Positions 23,712 through 34,602 are shown, numbered from the stretch's first letter. The stretch: DNA of 35,193 nucleotides from Clostridiales bacterium (GCA_022508485.1 JAFLVD010000020.1:1-35193); one strand, 5' to 3'. Notes: generated by a model not told the origin, from the letters alone. Translations and numbers: made by a program.

Positions 23712-23787
23712 TAAACGGTTCGATATTGTAAAAAACATAAAAGCTAAATAAACCGAAACATAATTAAGGAAACAATCTTCGATTGCA
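23712..23787 (+). repeat. Tandem leader repeat copy 2
   Basis: The second copy ends directly at the ATG of the DUF5685-like gene. Its end holds a small CAATC-TTC-GATTG hairpin; copy 1 has CAATC-TTC-GGTTG. Confidence 0.75.
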
Positions 23788-24657
23788 ATGTACGGATATG
23801 TAATACCGCAAAAAAGCACGCTCTCCAATCAGGATTTTGTGCTATATAGGTCGTTTTACTGCGGCATTTGCTGTCAGACGGGTAAGCTGTTCGGTCAGGT
23901 TCCGCGGTTTACCACCAATTACGATTTTACATTTTTGTCGGCGCTTCTTCACGACGCGGCAAAAGCCGATATAGTCATAGAAGAGCACGGCTGCGTTCTT
24001 AACCCAAAGAAAAAGGCGGTGCTTCAACCCAACCCATTGCACGAGCGAATCGCCGCCGCCAACATAATCCTCTCGTACAAAAAGGCGGAGGACGGAGTAA
24101 GGGACGGCGACGGAATTAAATACGACCTTGCGCGCCGAGTGTTTTCCCGTCCGTACAAAAAGGCGTGCGCGGCTTTCCCGGCTATCGCCGAGGCGGTCGA
24201 AAACGGCTATAAAAAAATCGACGAGGCGGAAAGCGCAAAGGTAAAAAGCCTCGACCGCGCCGCCGACCCGTTCGCGTCGATGATGGCGCATCTCGCAGAA
24301 GTAATAATAGGCGAAAGAATAGATGACAATCTTAAAGGACTGTGCTATAATATAGGTAAGTTCGTCTACTTTGCGGACGCCATAGACGACCTCGACGAAG
24401 ATAACAGAAAAAAACGGTACAATCCGTTTATCGCGGCGCTCGGGGAATATAAGAGCCGCGCAGACTTTATGGACAGGAACAAGTCCGCCGTCGAGTTTGC
24501 GGTTATGAGCACTTACGCGCGCGCGGTAGACTGCTTTATAAGGCTTCGGTTAACGCAAAGCAGGTCGCTTCTTACCAACATCGTGTGCGAGGGCTTAAAG
24601 GCGAAAGCGGAAGAGCTTCTCGGCGCAAAAAAGAAGCTTCGACCGCCTAAAATCTAA
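23788..24657 (+). CDS. DUF5685-like protein
   Basis: The 289-residue protein begins MYGYVIPQKSTLSNQDFVLY and continues YRSFYCGICCQTGKLFGQ, then FTTNYDFTFLSALLHD. This pattern of an early YCGxC motif and NYD matches proteins I remember as DUF5685 in Clostridia. The rest is largely helical, with NIGKFVYFADAIDDLDED near residue 190, an Asp-rich stretch suggestive of metal binding. No function is established. The start fits the family, but the nearest ribosome binding site candidate (AAGGAA) is 16 nt upstream, so initiation is unusual. Confidence 0.7.
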   Translation: MYGYVIPQKSTLSNQDFVLYRSFYCGICCQTGKLFGQVPRFTTNYDFTFLSALLHDAAKADIVIEEHGCVLNPKKKAVLQPNPLHERIAAANIILSYKKAEDGVRDGDGIKYDLARRVFSRPYKKACAAFPAIAEAVENGYKKIDEAESAKVKSLDRAADPFASMMAHLAEVIIGERIDDNLKGLCYNIGKFVYFADAIDDLDEDNRKKRYNPFIAALGEYKSRADFMDRNKSAVEFAVMSTYARAVDCFIRLRLTQSRSLLTNIVCEGLKAKAEELLGAKKKLRPPKI

Positions 24658-24711
24658 AACCTCGCTTTCTAATGAAATTTTAATCGCTTTTATACCGTAT
24701 ACTAATATCTG

Positions 24712-24737
24712 TTGTGATATAATGATATTATTGGAAG
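24712..24737 (+). repeat. Repeat with extended -10 box, copy 1
   Basis: A 26-nt segment beginning TTGTGATATAATGATATTAT recurs at 24794-24819 with 25 of 26 identical positions. It contains TGATATAAT, an extended -10 element (TATAAT 24718-24723). Confidence 0.75.
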
Positions 24738-24793
24738 TATAAGAAAACGAAAGAGTTTAATTATATCCGAGAAATCAAAGAATCAATCTGTGA

Positions 24794-24819
24794 TTGTGAT
24801 ATAATGATATTATCGGAAG
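24794..24819 (+). repeat. Repeat with extended -10 box, copy 2
   Basis: The second copy (TATAAT 24800-24805) lies 67 nt before the J-like gene. The copies are 82 nt apart and may give two tandem starts. A CAATC-TGT-GATTG hairpin precedes this copy. Confidence 0.75.
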
Positions 24820-24885
24820 ATTTGCCTTCCAGGTGAGGAAAGGCGGTTGAGCGAGGCGAAACCGAACACAGAATAGGAGAGTAAA

Positions 24886-25530
24886 ATGAAAGATCCTTAC
24901 GCGCTCTTGGGACTTACGCGAGACGCAGACCACGAGCTCATAAGAAAAAGGTACAAAGAACTTCATGCCGAGTACAGCGAGCAACGCTTTAAGCCGGGCA
25001 AGGAGGGTAACGTAGGCGCGCGCAAGCTTCAGGAACTGGAAGAAGCGTGGTCCGTTATCTCGTCCGAAATCGACGGCGCAACCAAAAATCACGGCAATGC
25101 GCCGGACTACGGCAAAATCGACGAGCTTATCCGCGCCGGCAAGTATAACGAGGCGCAGGACCTTCTCGATTCCATTACCGACCGCAAGGGCGAATGGCAC
25201 TACATGCAGTCAATCGTCTTTTATAAACGCGACTGGCTGACCGAATCGAAGGCGCAGCTCGAGATGGCTATTCAGGACGACCCGACCAATCCCAAATACC
25301 GTTCGTCGCTCGAAAAGCTGAATATGGCTATGAATAATCCGACTCGGGGCGGATACAACGCAGGGCAGACCTTCGACCGCAACGGGCAGGGTTACAATCA
25401 ACCGCCCGTCTACGAACAGCCCCCCACTCAGCCGCAGCAGAGCGGCGAAAACCTCGGCAACTGCCTCTCGTCGTGCTGCTGTGCCTACTGCCTTACAGAC
25501 TGTTTGTGCTCGGCGCTTCGCTGCCTGTAA
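24886..25530 (+). CDS. J-domain-like protein without HPD, with Cys-rich tail
   Basis: The 214-residue protein starts KDPYALLGLTRDADHELIRKRYKELHAEYSEQ, the helix I-II pattern of J domains, but the HPD tripeptide needed to stimulate DnaK is missing. Helix III (ARKLQELEEAWSVIS) is kept. A TPR-like middle (IDELIRAGKYNEAQDLLDSI and later WLTESKAQLEMAIQDDPTNP) is followed by a Pro/Gln/Gly-rich linker. The last 22 residues hold nine Cys (CLSSCCCAYCLTDC and on), which could form a lipidated or amphipathic membrane anchor or bind metal. AGGAG precedes the ATG. Its stop overlaps the ATG of the membrane-protein gene by one base, so both are probably made together. Confidence 0.8.
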   Translation: MKDPYALLGLTRDADHELIRKRYKELHAEYSEQRFKPGKEGNVGARKLQELEEAWSVISSEIDGATKNHGNAPDYGKIDELIRAGKYNEAQDLLDSITDRKGEWHYMQSIVFYKRDWLTESKAQLEMAIQDDPTNPKYRSSLEKLNMAMNNPTRGGYNAGQTFDRNGQGYNQPPVYEQPPTQPQQSGENLGNCLSSCCCAYCLTDCLCSALRCL

Positions 25531-26198
25531 TGCGTAGCGGCGCAATAAAAATAACAACTGCCGCAGTATGTACGGCGCTTGCCGTTATGTTCTGCGCAAT
25601 GACAGCCTATCTGCCGCTTAGTATAATGCCGTTATACTTTGCGGCTTTCTGTATTTTTCTTGCTTGTAAGCGCGGAAATCTTTTGTACGGAACGCTCACT
25701 ATGCTCGCGACGGTCGGAATAATGTTCGCAATGACCGGGCTGTCGGTAAAGTGGCTGTTTCTCGTGTTTATGTTCGCGCCGTACGGAATTCTTACGTACT
25801 TTATTCATAGGTTCACATACTTTAAGGTGAAGTGGGCGGTCGTCCGCGTTATAATTGCGATACTGTACTTTAACCTTATGCTTTTTCTTGTGTATATAGT
25901 CGTCATAAACGTTTTGAGCATCGACCGAGACTTTATGCTTCTTAACGCGGTAGACAAGGTGGGAGGCTACGCCGTACTTGCACTAATCGCAACCGCGGTG
26001 CTCGTGCCGCTCGACTTTATTTTTTCCACGCTCGGCGGCATCGTGCTTAAACGCCTGCCGGGTGGCGGCGGTGGAAAACCTCGTAAGGCTACGGAAGAAA
26101 AAACGGACGACGGAAGAGCGTACGACATCTTCGGTTACGCCGTAGACGAGAACAAAGACAGTGCGGATAAAAATGAAGATGTCAATAAGGACGAGTAA
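25530..26198 (+). CDS. Integral membrane protein, possibly ECF S-component-like
   Basis: The start at 25530 is in a TAATG overlap with the preceding stop. The 222-residue product opens with SGAIKITTAAVCTALAVMF, has about six hydrophobic segments up to residue 170, and ends in a charged, acidic tail. Early ITTAAVCTAL resembles S-components of ECF vitamin transporters and YybS-like proteins, but no substrate motif is clear. The coupling to the Cys-tailed J-like protein suggests a shared membrane function. An upstream frame extension from 25473 overlaps the J-like gene and is unlikely to be used. Confidence 0.75.
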   Translation: MRSGAIKITTAAVCTALAVMFCAMTAYLPLSIMPLYFAAFCIFLACKRGNLLYGTLTMLATVGIMFAMTGLSVKWLFLVFMFAPYGILTYFIHRFTYFKVKWAVVRVIIAILYFNLMLFLVYIVVINVLSIDRDFMLLNAVDKVGGYAVLALIATAVLVPLDFIFSTLGGIVLKRLPGGGGGKPRKATEEKTDDGRAYDIFGYAVDENKDSADKNEDVNKDE

Positions 26199-26387
26199 GT
26201 GGTGTTTGCGATAGGGAATCGCAAACACCACAGTTATATTTGCCTATTGGCAAGTGAGATTACTTAGTAGTGATATTGCGCTAAAGCGCAGTTAGATTTC
26301 GCTACCGCGAAGTTGACGGCAAATATAATATAACTTTGCGAAGCAAAATATCACTGCTTGCGCAGCAAGCAATATCACTTAAAGTGA
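26199..26387. repeat. Chain of seven small hairpins (non-coding repeat element)
   Basis: Perfect stems occur at 26199-26212/26218-26231 (14 bp), 26240-26253, 26277-26290, 26298-26311, 26335-26347, 26356-26370 and 26375-26387. The spacers carry AATATCAC twice and GTGATATT once. An 11-bp outer stem joins 26269-26279 to 26369-26379. No gene was seen in 26199-26554. Confidence 0.7.
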
Positions 26388-26404
26388 ATATATTGTAAAA
26401 GTAT

Positions 26405-26445
26405 AGCCCACTATACTTCGTTTTCGAAGTGTAGTGGGCTTTTTC
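26405..26445 (+). terminator. Strong terminator after the hairpin chain
   Basis: A 16-bp stem (26405-26420 with 26425-26440, one G-T pair) has a TTTT loop and is followed by TTTTC. Confidence 0.85.
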
Positions 26446-26506
26446 GTCCACAGATAAATCCCTATGAAATACATCCAAAATCGTCCTTTTTCAGTGAATA
26501 GGTATA

Positions 26507-26540
26507 AAAACGCCAGCGATAATGAATTCGTCGGCGTTTT
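26507..26540 (-). terminator. Terminator of the minus-strand SLR gene
   Basis: AAAACGCC (26507-26514) pairs with GGCGTTTT (26533-26540) around an 18-nt loop. On the minus strand it follows the stop at 26555 and runs into TTTTTATACC. Confidence 0.6.
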
Positions 26541-26554
26541 GTATTGACTATATC

Positions 26555-27649
26555 CTATTTATTCTTTTTTGACGACGGCTTTTTTGCGGTCGTGGTCTTT
26601 TTCGGTTTTTCTTCCGCGGAAAGGTCGGGAACGCGGTAGCCCGATTCTTCGGCGAGCGCTTTGTATTTTGCTGCAAGCTCGGGGTCGGGCGCTACGCCCA
26701 CGCCTTGCGAGTAGCACAGCGCAAGGTCGACGTACGCCATGGCAAAGCCGTGTTCCGCCGAGCGGCGATAAAGCGAAAACGCGCGTTCTCTGTTTTCCGC
26801 CACGCCGGCGCCGTCGCGGTAGCATTTGGCGAGGTTGTACTGGCCCGAGGGGCATTCCGCGTCGGCGGATATCGTGTACAGCCTTACCGCTTCCTTTATA
26901 TCACTGTCGACGCCGCGCCCCGTTTCGTAGCAAAAGCCGAGGTTGGCGACCGCAACCGCGTTTCCGAGGTCGGCGGCGCGTTTAAACCATTCGACGGCGA
27001 GCTTGTAGTCTACGGCGACGCCGTTGCCGTTAAGATAGCACATGCCGATATTGTTCATTGCGGTGGCGTAGCCGAGATGTGCGGCGCGAGAGTAGTACGA
27101 AAACGCCGCTTTCGGATCGCGTTCTACGCCGCGCCCGAAGCTGTAACAGTCGCCTACGTTATTAAGCGCCGCCGGGAAATCCGCTTCCGCGGCCGCCGAA
27201 AAATACTCGAACGCTTTTTCGTCGTCGCGCTCTACGCCGAGTCCTCTCTGATAGCAAAATCCGAGGTCGTTCATTCCGCCGGGGTGGCCTTGCTCTGCGG
27301 ACATCGTGAAAATTTCAACCGCCTTTTCGTAGTCCTGCTCGACGACGCCGCTTCCGTCAAAGTAGAAGTGTCCGAGCGTGAACTGCGCGTCGAGGCTTCC
27401 CTCGTCGGCGGCCTGCTTGACAAGCTCGTAGGCGCGCTTGGGGTCGGGTTTTACGCCGAAGCCGCGAAGATAACACACGCCGAGCGAGTATATCGCAGGA
27501 ACGTAGCCGAGCTTTGCGCTCTGGGCAAAGTTGGCGGCGGCCTTCCCGAAGTCGACGGGGCAGCCATCGCCCGTAAAAGCCTTTTCGCCTATATCGAAAT
27601 ACTTTTTGGCGAGAAACTCGGTAGGGGATAAAGTAGGTTCTTTTGCCAT
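26555..27649 (-). CDS. Sel1-like repeat protein 5 with Lys-rich tail
   Basis: The 364-residue protein starts MAKEPTLSPTEFLAKKYFD. I chose the ATG at 27649 because AGAGGTG lies upstream; longer versions read through the promoter. Eight clear SLR units (CYLRGFGV, CYQRGLGV, CYSFGRGV and so on) follow a divergent first one with FTGDGCPVDF. The C-terminus is KKTTTAKKPSSKKNK, a basic tail. There is no signal peptide. It lies 16 kb from the main SLR cluster but has the same CY-type units. The unit sequences differ more from each other than those of SLR 1 and 3. Confidence 0.88.
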   Translation of the reverse strand: MAKEPTLSPTEFLAKKYFDIGEKAFTGDGCPVDFGKAAANFAQSAKLGYVPAIYSLGVCYLRGFGVKPDPKRAYELVKQAADEGSLDAQFTLGHFYFDGSGVVEQDYEKAVEIFTMSAEQGHPGGMNDLGFCYQRGLGVERDDEKAFEYFSAAAEADFPAALNNVGDCYSFGRGVERDPKAAFSYYSRAAHLGYATAMNNIGMCYLNGNGVAVDYKLAVEWFKRAADLGNAVAVANLGFCYETGRGVDSDIKEAVRLYTISADAECPSGQYNLAKCYRDGAGVAENRERAFSLYRRSAEHGFAMAYVDLALCYSQGVGVAPDPELAAKYKALAEESGYRVPDLSAEEKPKKTTTAKKPSSKKNK

Positions 27650-27673
27650 AATACACCTCTTATAATTAAAGTA

Positions 27674-27702
27674 ATTATAGCACACGATTTTGCGCTTTGC
27701 AA
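27674..27702 (-). promoter_or_regulatory. Promoter of the minus-strand SLR gene
   Basis: On the minus strand TTGCAA (27702-27697), a 17-nt spacer ending in TGC and TATAAT (27679-27674) lie about 25 nt upstream of the ATG at 27649. Confidence 0.7.
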
Positions 27703-27800
27703 GCGATATAAATTCCATATGCTCATAATCGGTATATTCGTTTTCGAGCATAAAGAGCAAAAAGCAAAACGTAAAAACGTATAAAAATATTTTATGCGGC

Positions 27801-27806
27801 TATAAT
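27801..27806 (+). promoter_or_regulatory. -10 box close to the start codon at 27814
   Basis: TATAAT ends 7 nt before the ATG. The -35 region (CGTATA at 27778) is poor. If used, it gives a leaderless mRNA. Confidence 0.45.
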
Positions 27807-27813
27807 TTTTCGC

Positions 27814-28377
27814 ATGGTTACTTATTGTATAGGTTCGGCGCGCGCTAAGCGCGAATATTTTGCGGACGTGGGCGCGGTCGTCCTCGACAACGTGGAAGTG
27901 CTTTTTTGCGCGAGCGAAAACGGCAAAAACTACTTCGCCTACGGCGACGTTCCGTTCGGCTCGTTTACCGTCGAGGAATATTTAACGTACCGCCGCGCGC
28001 TTTGCAGCGAGCCGTTTTCCGAAAAGTCGCTTCTTCCGTTTAAAATCCAGGCGACCAAGCGAATAAAAAAGCTTGTCCCTGCCGAATTGCGCTGCGTGAT
28101 GTTTCTCGAAAAAACAAACGGGCATACCGACAAGCCGGTCGTAATAAACCTCGACGGCGTAAAGTACACGCGGAAAAACAACGCCGCGTTAAAGCGGCTT
28201 ATTTCGGCGGCGGGCGACGCGTACGTCTGCGTGAGCGACGCGCGGTTCGTGGTTAACGCCGACAAAGGGTACAAGACCCTCGTTTTCGGAAAAACGAACG
28301 GCGGCGTTCGGCCTAAGTTTTACGCCGCAAAACGGCTCGCCAAACGAATAGGCGCAAGGCGCGCTTCCGTAATGTAA
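27814..28377 (+). CDS. Unknown protein, faintly ABC-ATPase-like order
   Basis: The 187-residue product is not recognised. No Walker A or B motif is present. The segment order FGSFTVEEYLTYRRAL, then LPFKIQATKRIKKLVPAELRCVMFLEKT, then LKRLISAAGDAYVCVSD loosely follows the Q-loop, signature and H-loop order of an ABC ATPase, but the defining residues are missing, so this is speculation. No ribosome binding site precedes the ATG; a -10 box 7 nt upstream suggests a leaderless mRNA. It is transcribed away from the SLR 5 gene, with which it may share regulation. Confidence 0.6.
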   Translation: MVTYCIGSARAKREYFADVGAVVLDNVEVLFCASENGKNYFAYGDVPFGSFTVEEYLTYRRALCSEPFSEKSLLPFKIQATKRIKKLVPAELRCVMFLEKTNGHTDKPVVINLDGVKYTRKNNAALKRLISAAGDAYVCVSDARFVVNADKGYKTLVFGKTNGGVRPKFYAAKRLAKRIGARRASVM

Positions 28378-28448
28378 CGGATAAACGGGTTTTCGGTTTT
28401 GATTTTGCGCGCAAAACCCGAAAAATCGATTGTAAGCGAATTTATCCG
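28378..28448. other. Nested stem-loop after the unknown gene
   Basis: CGGATAAA (28378-28385) pairs with TTTATCCG (28441-28448), and inside it CGGGTTTT (28386-28393) pairs with AAAACCCG (28413-28420), leaving a 20-nt bulge on the 3' side. There is no T tract, so it is not a simple terminator. Confidence 0.5.
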
Positions 28449-28500
28449 CGTACCTAAAAACATGCAAAATTCACTCTGCGTGGCAAATAGCGCCATTTAA

Positions 28501-30558
<2,058 letters not shown>

Positions 30559-30570
30559 GGAGTGTAACTC

Positions 30571-33099
30571 ATGGCTAAAAGAGGAGTCAGATCGGGAAGC
30601 GACGAAGGAAAGGATTTCGTCGACAATACCAAAATAATCAATACGCCCGTAGTCGACGAGATGAAGCAATGCTTTATCGCGTACGCAATGGCGGTTAACG
30701 TTTCGCGCGCCATTCCCGACGTAAGGGACGGTCTTAAACCCGTTCATCGTCGCATTATTTACGCAATGGGCGAGCTGGGACTGTGGTCGGACAAGCCGTA
30801 CAGAAAGTGTGCGCGCGTAGTCGGCGACGTTTTGGGTAAGTACCACCCTCACGGCGATACTGCGGTGTACGACGCGCTCGTTCGTCTCGCGCAGGACTTT
30901 ACAATCCGCTATCCGCTTGTAGACGGCCACGGTAACTTCGGCTCGGTCGACGGCGATCCGCCGGCGGCACAACGTTATACCGAGGCGAGGCTTGCCAAAA
31001 TCTCCGACGAGCTACTTCGCGACATCGACAAGGAAACGGTCGATTGGACCAACAACTTCGACGACTCGCTGCAAGAGCCGACCGTGCTTCCGTCGCGGTT
31101 CCCCAACCTTTTGGTAAACGGCTCGGACGGTATCGCGGTAGGTATGGCGACAAACATTCCGCCGCATAACCTCGGCGAGGTGATTAACGCAATCGACGCG
31201 CTTATCGACGACCCCGACATTTCGGTGGACGACCTTATGAAGTTCGTTCCGGCACCCGACTACCCGACGGGCGGTCTTATTATGGGCAGGGCGAACATCA
31301 AGCGCGCATACAAGACCGGTCGCGGCGGCGTTATTATCCGCGCCAAAGCGGAAATCGAGGAATACCCGGTGCGCGAGGGCAGCGAGACGATGCGCCAGCG
31401 CATAGTCGTAACCGAAATTCCGTACCAGGTAAACAAGGAAAAGCTTATTATCCAGATCGCCGACCTCGTAAAGGAAAAGCGCATTGAAGGCATTTCCGAC
31501 ATTAAGGAAGAGTCCGACCGCGAGGGCATGCGTATCGTCATAGAGGTCAAGCGCGACGCGCAGGCGCAGGTCGTACTCAACACGCTTTATAAACATACCA
31601 ATTTGCAGGTTTCGCAGGGCATAACATTCCTTGCGCTTGCAGACGGCGAGCCTAAGGTGCTTAACCTTAAAGAAATGCTCGAGTATTACGTAAAGCACCA
31701 GGTAGAGGTTGTAACGCGCCGTACCCGGCACGACCTTGCCGCGGCACAAGAGCGCGCGCACATAGTCGAGGGTCTTGTAAAAGCGCAGGCCAATATCGAC
31801 AGAGTAATTAAGATAATAAAGGGCAGCCGCGATAACGTCGAGGCGGCGGAAAAGCTAATGGAAGAGTTCTACCTCTCCGACAAGCAGGCAAACGCCATTC
31901 TCGAAATGAAGCTTCGCCGTTTAACAAGCCTCGAGATAGACTCGCTTCAAGCCGAGCTTGTTAATCTTAACAACAAGATTGCCGACTTTAAGAGCATTCT
32001 CGCAAGCCCCAAGCGCGTTACCGATATCGTAAAAACAGAGCTTCAGGAAATTAAGGAAAACTACGACAATCCGAGAAGGTCCGAGCTTTGCATCGACTAC
32101 AACGAGATAGACATAGGCGATCTTATCGACCGCGAGGACGTCGTCATTTCCATGACGCATTACGGCTACATTAAGCGCCTTCCCACAACCGAGTACAAAA
32201 CCCAGCACCGCGGCGGCAAGGGCGTTACGGCGCATAGGCCCAAGGAAGAGGACTTTGTCGAGAATATGTTCGTAACGAACACTCACGACACGCTACTGTT
32301 CTTTACCAACTACGGCAGAGTGTACGCCGACAAGGCGTACGTCGTTCCCGAGGCAGAGCGTACCGCGCGCGGCAGGGCGATAGTTAACCTATTACAGCTT
32401 TCCGAGGGCGAAAAGGTTTCTGCGGTCATTCCCATCAAAGAGGACGAGTACAAGGGCAACCTTGTTATGGCGACCAAGCGCGGCATGATTAAAAAGACCG
32501 CGCTCACCGAGTTCAAGCTTATCAGGCGTATCGGCAAGGTCGCAATCAAGCTGTGCGAGGGCGACGAGCTTATCTCCGTTCAGCAGACCGGCGGTATCGA
32601 CGAAATTATCATCGCGTCGCAGACCGGTAAGTGCATACGCTTCTCGGAAGAGAACGTCAGGCTTATGGGCAGAGACACCCAGGGCGTTCGCGCAATGAAG
32701 CTTGCCGAAGACGACAACGTCGTCGATATGGCGATAGTCCGTCCCGACTGCGATATCCTTACCGTCAGCGAAAACGGCTTCGGAAAACGCACCGATATCG
32801 ACGAGTTCAGACTGCAATCCCGTGCCGGCAAGGGCATTAAGGCCGGTACGTTTAACAGCAAGACGGGCAGGCTTGTAAACATGAAGCTCGTCAATCCCGA
32901 AGAGGATATCATGGTCATTTCCGACAACGGCACCATTATAAGAATGCTCGTTAAGGAAGTTTCCAAGATAAGCCGCGACACGCAGGGCGTAAGAATGATG
33001 CGCGTCAAGAACCAGGGCACCGTTGTGTGCGTCGCCACCGCACCCCACCAAGAGATAATCGAGGACGACGGCAGCGGCGAGGGCGAGTCCGCGGAATAA
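30571..33099 (+). CDS. gyrA: DNA gyrase subunit A
   Basis: The 842-residue cleavage subunit follows gyrB after AAGGAGTG. The winged-helix domain carries [19 protein letters not shown] and the active-site Tyr136 in [10 protein letters not shown]. The quinolone-resistance position (Ser83 in E. coli) is Thr97, and the Asp87 equivalent is Asp101. The coiled-coil and EREG-type [15 protein letters not shown] segment follow. The C-terminal beta-pinwheel includes the GyrA box as QHRGGKG, which marks gyrase rather than topoisomerase IV. The tail is acidic. Together with GyrB it introduces negative supercoils. Confidence 0.97.
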   Translation: MAKRGVRSGSDEGKDFVDNTKIINTPVVDEMKQCFIAYAMAVNVSRAIPDVRDGLKPVHRRIIYAMGELGLWSDKPYRKCARVVGDVLGKYHPHGDTAVYDALVRLAQDFTIRYPLVDGHGNFGSVDGDPPAAQRYTEARLAKISDELLRDIDKETVDWTNNFDDSLQEPTVLPSRFPNLLVNGSDGIAVGMATNIPPHNLGEVINAIDALIDDPDISVDDLMKFVPAPDYPTGGLIMGRANIKRAYKTGRGGVIIRAKAEIEEYPVREGSETMRQRIVVTEIPYQVNKEKLIIQIADLVKEKRIEGISDIKEESDREGMRIVIEVKRDAQAQVVLNTLYKHTNLQVSQGITFLALADGEPKVLNLKEMLEYYVKHQVEVVTRRTRHDLAAAQERAHIVEGLVKAQANIDRVIKIIKGSRDNVEAAEKLMEEFYLSDKQANAILEMKLRRLTSLEIDSLQAELVNLNNKIADFKSILASPKRVTDIVKTELQEIKENYDNPRRSELCIDYNEIDIGDLIDREDVVISMTHYGYIKRLPTTEYKTQHRGGKGVTAHRPKEEDFVENMFVTNTHDTLLFFTNYGRVYADKAYVVPEAERTARGRAIVNLLQLSEGEKVSAVIPIKEDEYKGNLVMATKRGMIKKTALTEFKLIRRIGKVAIKLCEGDELISVQQTGGIDEIIIASQTGKCIRFSEENVRLMGRDTQGVRAMKLAEDDNVVDMAIVRPDCDILTVSENGFGKRTDIDEFRLQSRAGKGIKAGTFNSKTGRLVNMKLVNPEEDIMVISDNGTIIRMLVKEVSKISRDTQGVRMMRVKNQGTVVCVATAPHQEIIEDDGSGEGESAE

Positions 33100-33143
33100 T
33101 ACCGATTTCGAACTTAATTAAATAACCGATTTAAAAAGAATAC

Positions 33144-33169
33144 GGCGCGGCTTTATGCCGCGCCTTTTT
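33144..33169 (+). terminator. Terminator after gyrA
   Basis: GGCGCGGC (33144-33151) pairs with GCCGCGCC (33157-33164) around a 5-nt loop, followed by TTTTT. Confidence 0.88.
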
Positions 33170-33172
33170 ATA

Positions 33173-33195
33173 GGCTCCCCTTGCACAGGGGAGCC
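33173..33195. repeat. Short palindromic repeat, REP-like
   Basis: GGCTCCCC and GGGGAGCC form an 8-bp stem with a 7-nt loop. Such palindromes are common between genes in gut Clostridia and resemble the element at 35124-35178. Confidence 0.5.
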
Positions 33196-33260
33196 TTACT
33201 ATTGCAATGCGTTATTCAATATCGTCTTTTTATCGGTTATAAAATATTGCGTGTAAACGG

Positions 33261-33289
33261 TTGACAAGAGATGTTGCCCATTGTATAAT
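33261..33289 (+). promoter_or_regulatory. Consensus promoter of the nifS-iscU operon
   Basis: TTGACA at 33261-33266 and TATAAT at 33284-33289 have a 17-nt spacer. Transcription from about 33296 leaves a leader of about 38 nt. Confidence 0.85.
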
Positions 33290-33333
33290 AGCCTTAAAGT
33301 TAATTCATACTAAATTACTGGGAATTAAAAATC

Positions 33334-34539
33334 GTGAAAGAAGAGAAGGTTAAAAGAATATACGTCGATAACGCCGCGACAACGGCTATGAGTAAGCGCG
33401 CAATAAAGGCGGCGCTGCCGTATATGCAAGAGGTGTACGGCAATCCGTCGTCGCTTCACACGGTTGGGCAGGTGGCGAAGGAAGCGTTGGAGGCGGCGCG
33501 CGCGCGCATTGCTTTAAGGTTAAACTGCGATCCGCGCGAGGTGTACTTTACGTCGGGTGGAAGCGAGGCGGACAATCAAGCCATTCGTTCGGCGGCGGAA
33601 AACGGCGCAAAACGCGGCAAGAAGCATATTATATCGACGGCGTTCGAGCACCACGCGGTGCTTCACACTCTCAAAAAATTAGAGCGCGACGGGTTTACTG
33701 TAACCTATCTTCCCGTCGGCAAGGCCGGCATTGTAAAAGCCGAGCAGGTTGAAGATGCTATTCGGCCGGACACCGCGCTCGTAACCGTTATGTTCGCAAA
33801 CAACGAGATAGGCACCGTTCAGCCCATTGCGGAAATCGGCGCGGTATGTAAGGCAAAGGGCGTACCATTCCACACCGACGCCGTTCAAGCGGTGGGACAC
33901 GTTCCCGTCGACGTAAAGGGTATGAATATCGACATGCTGTCCCTTTCCGCGCATAAATTCCACGGACCTAAGGGCGTGGGCGCGCTGTACTGTCGGCGTG
34001 GACTTATACTCAATAATTTAGTCGAGGGTGGGGCGCAGGAACGCGGTAAGCGCGCCGGCACAGAGAACCTGCCCTGGATTGTCGCTATGGCGGAAGCGCT
34101 CGACGAGGCGTGCGAGAGCATGGATAAGGTCGCCAAAAAAGAGCGGCGGCTTGTAAATAGGCTTATAGACGGGTTAAGTAAAATCCCTCATTCCGTGCTT
34201 AACGGCGACAGGGAAAACAGACTTCCGTCCATTGTAAATATGTGTTTCGAGGGCATAGAGGGCGAGGGGCTGCTGCTTCATCTCGACGACCGGGGTATAT
34301 GCGCGTCGTCCGGCTCGGCGTGTACGTCCGGCTCGCTCGACCCGTCGCACGTGTTGCTCTCGCTCGGGCTTCCGCACGAGGTGGCGCACGGCTCGCTTAG
34401 GCTCAGCCTTTCCGAAAAAACGACCGACGCCGACGTCGACGTTATATTAAAGGCGGTTCCAGAGGTGGTGGCGTATCTTCGCAACATGTCGCCGGTGTGG
34501 GAAGCGCTCGAAAAAGGGGAAAAGCCGCACCTTCTTTAA
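33334..34539 (+). CDS. nifS: Cysteine desulfurase (NifS/IscS type)
   Basis: The 401-residue PLP enzyme takes sulfur from cysteine for iron-sulfur clusters. Motifs are [12 protein letters not shown] at the N-terminus, [27 protein letters not shown], the PLP Lys K208 in [12 protein letters not shown], and the catalytic Cys330 in SSGSACTSG. The start is a GTG at 33334 with a weak CTGGGA upstream; the family usually starts directly at xIYLDNAATT, and AGAGAAGG lies just ahead of that point (33341-33348), but only an ATA codon is there. It is followed 63 bp later by the scaffold gene. Confidence 0.95.
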   Translation: MKEEKVKRIYVDNAATTAMSKRAIKAALPYMQEVYGNPSSLHTVGQVAKEALEAARARIALRLNCDPREVYFTSGGSEADNQAIRSAAENGAKRGKKHIISTAFEHHAVLHTLKKLERDGFTVTYLPVGKAGIVKAEQVEDAIRPDTALVTVMFANNEIGTVQPIAEIGAVCKAKGVPFHTDAVQAVGHVPVDVKGMNIDMLSLSAHKFHGPKGVGALYCRRGLILNNLVEGGAQERGKRAGTENLPWIVAMAEALDEACESMDKVAKKERRLVNRLIDGLSKIPHSVLNGDRENRLPSIVNMCFEGIEGEGLLLHLDDRGICASSGSACTSGSLDPSHVLLSLGLPHEVAHGSLRLSLSEKTTDADVDVILKAVPEVVAYLRNMSPVWEALEKGEKPHLL

Positions 34540-34602
34540 CGCGGCACATTTTTGCGCTCGATATGCGCAATGAAAAATAAATAACGGAAGGAGAAAACAA
34601 TT

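Noticed and set aside
25473..25529. Earlier start of the membrane protein inside the J-like gene
   Set aside because: It would overlap the Cys-rich tail by 57 bp. The TAATG start at 25530 gives a normal membrane-protein N-terminus.
26705..27631. A 308-codon plus-strand open frame opposite the fifth SLR gene
   Set aside because: The minus-strand SLR protein is certain from its repeats, and the plus frame has no recognisable domain or ribosome binding site.
33358..33360. ATA as an alternative nifS start, after AGAGAAGG
   Set aside because: The spacing is good and the family begins here, but ATA starts are very rare, and the GTG at 33334 is in frame. It is kept only as a note.
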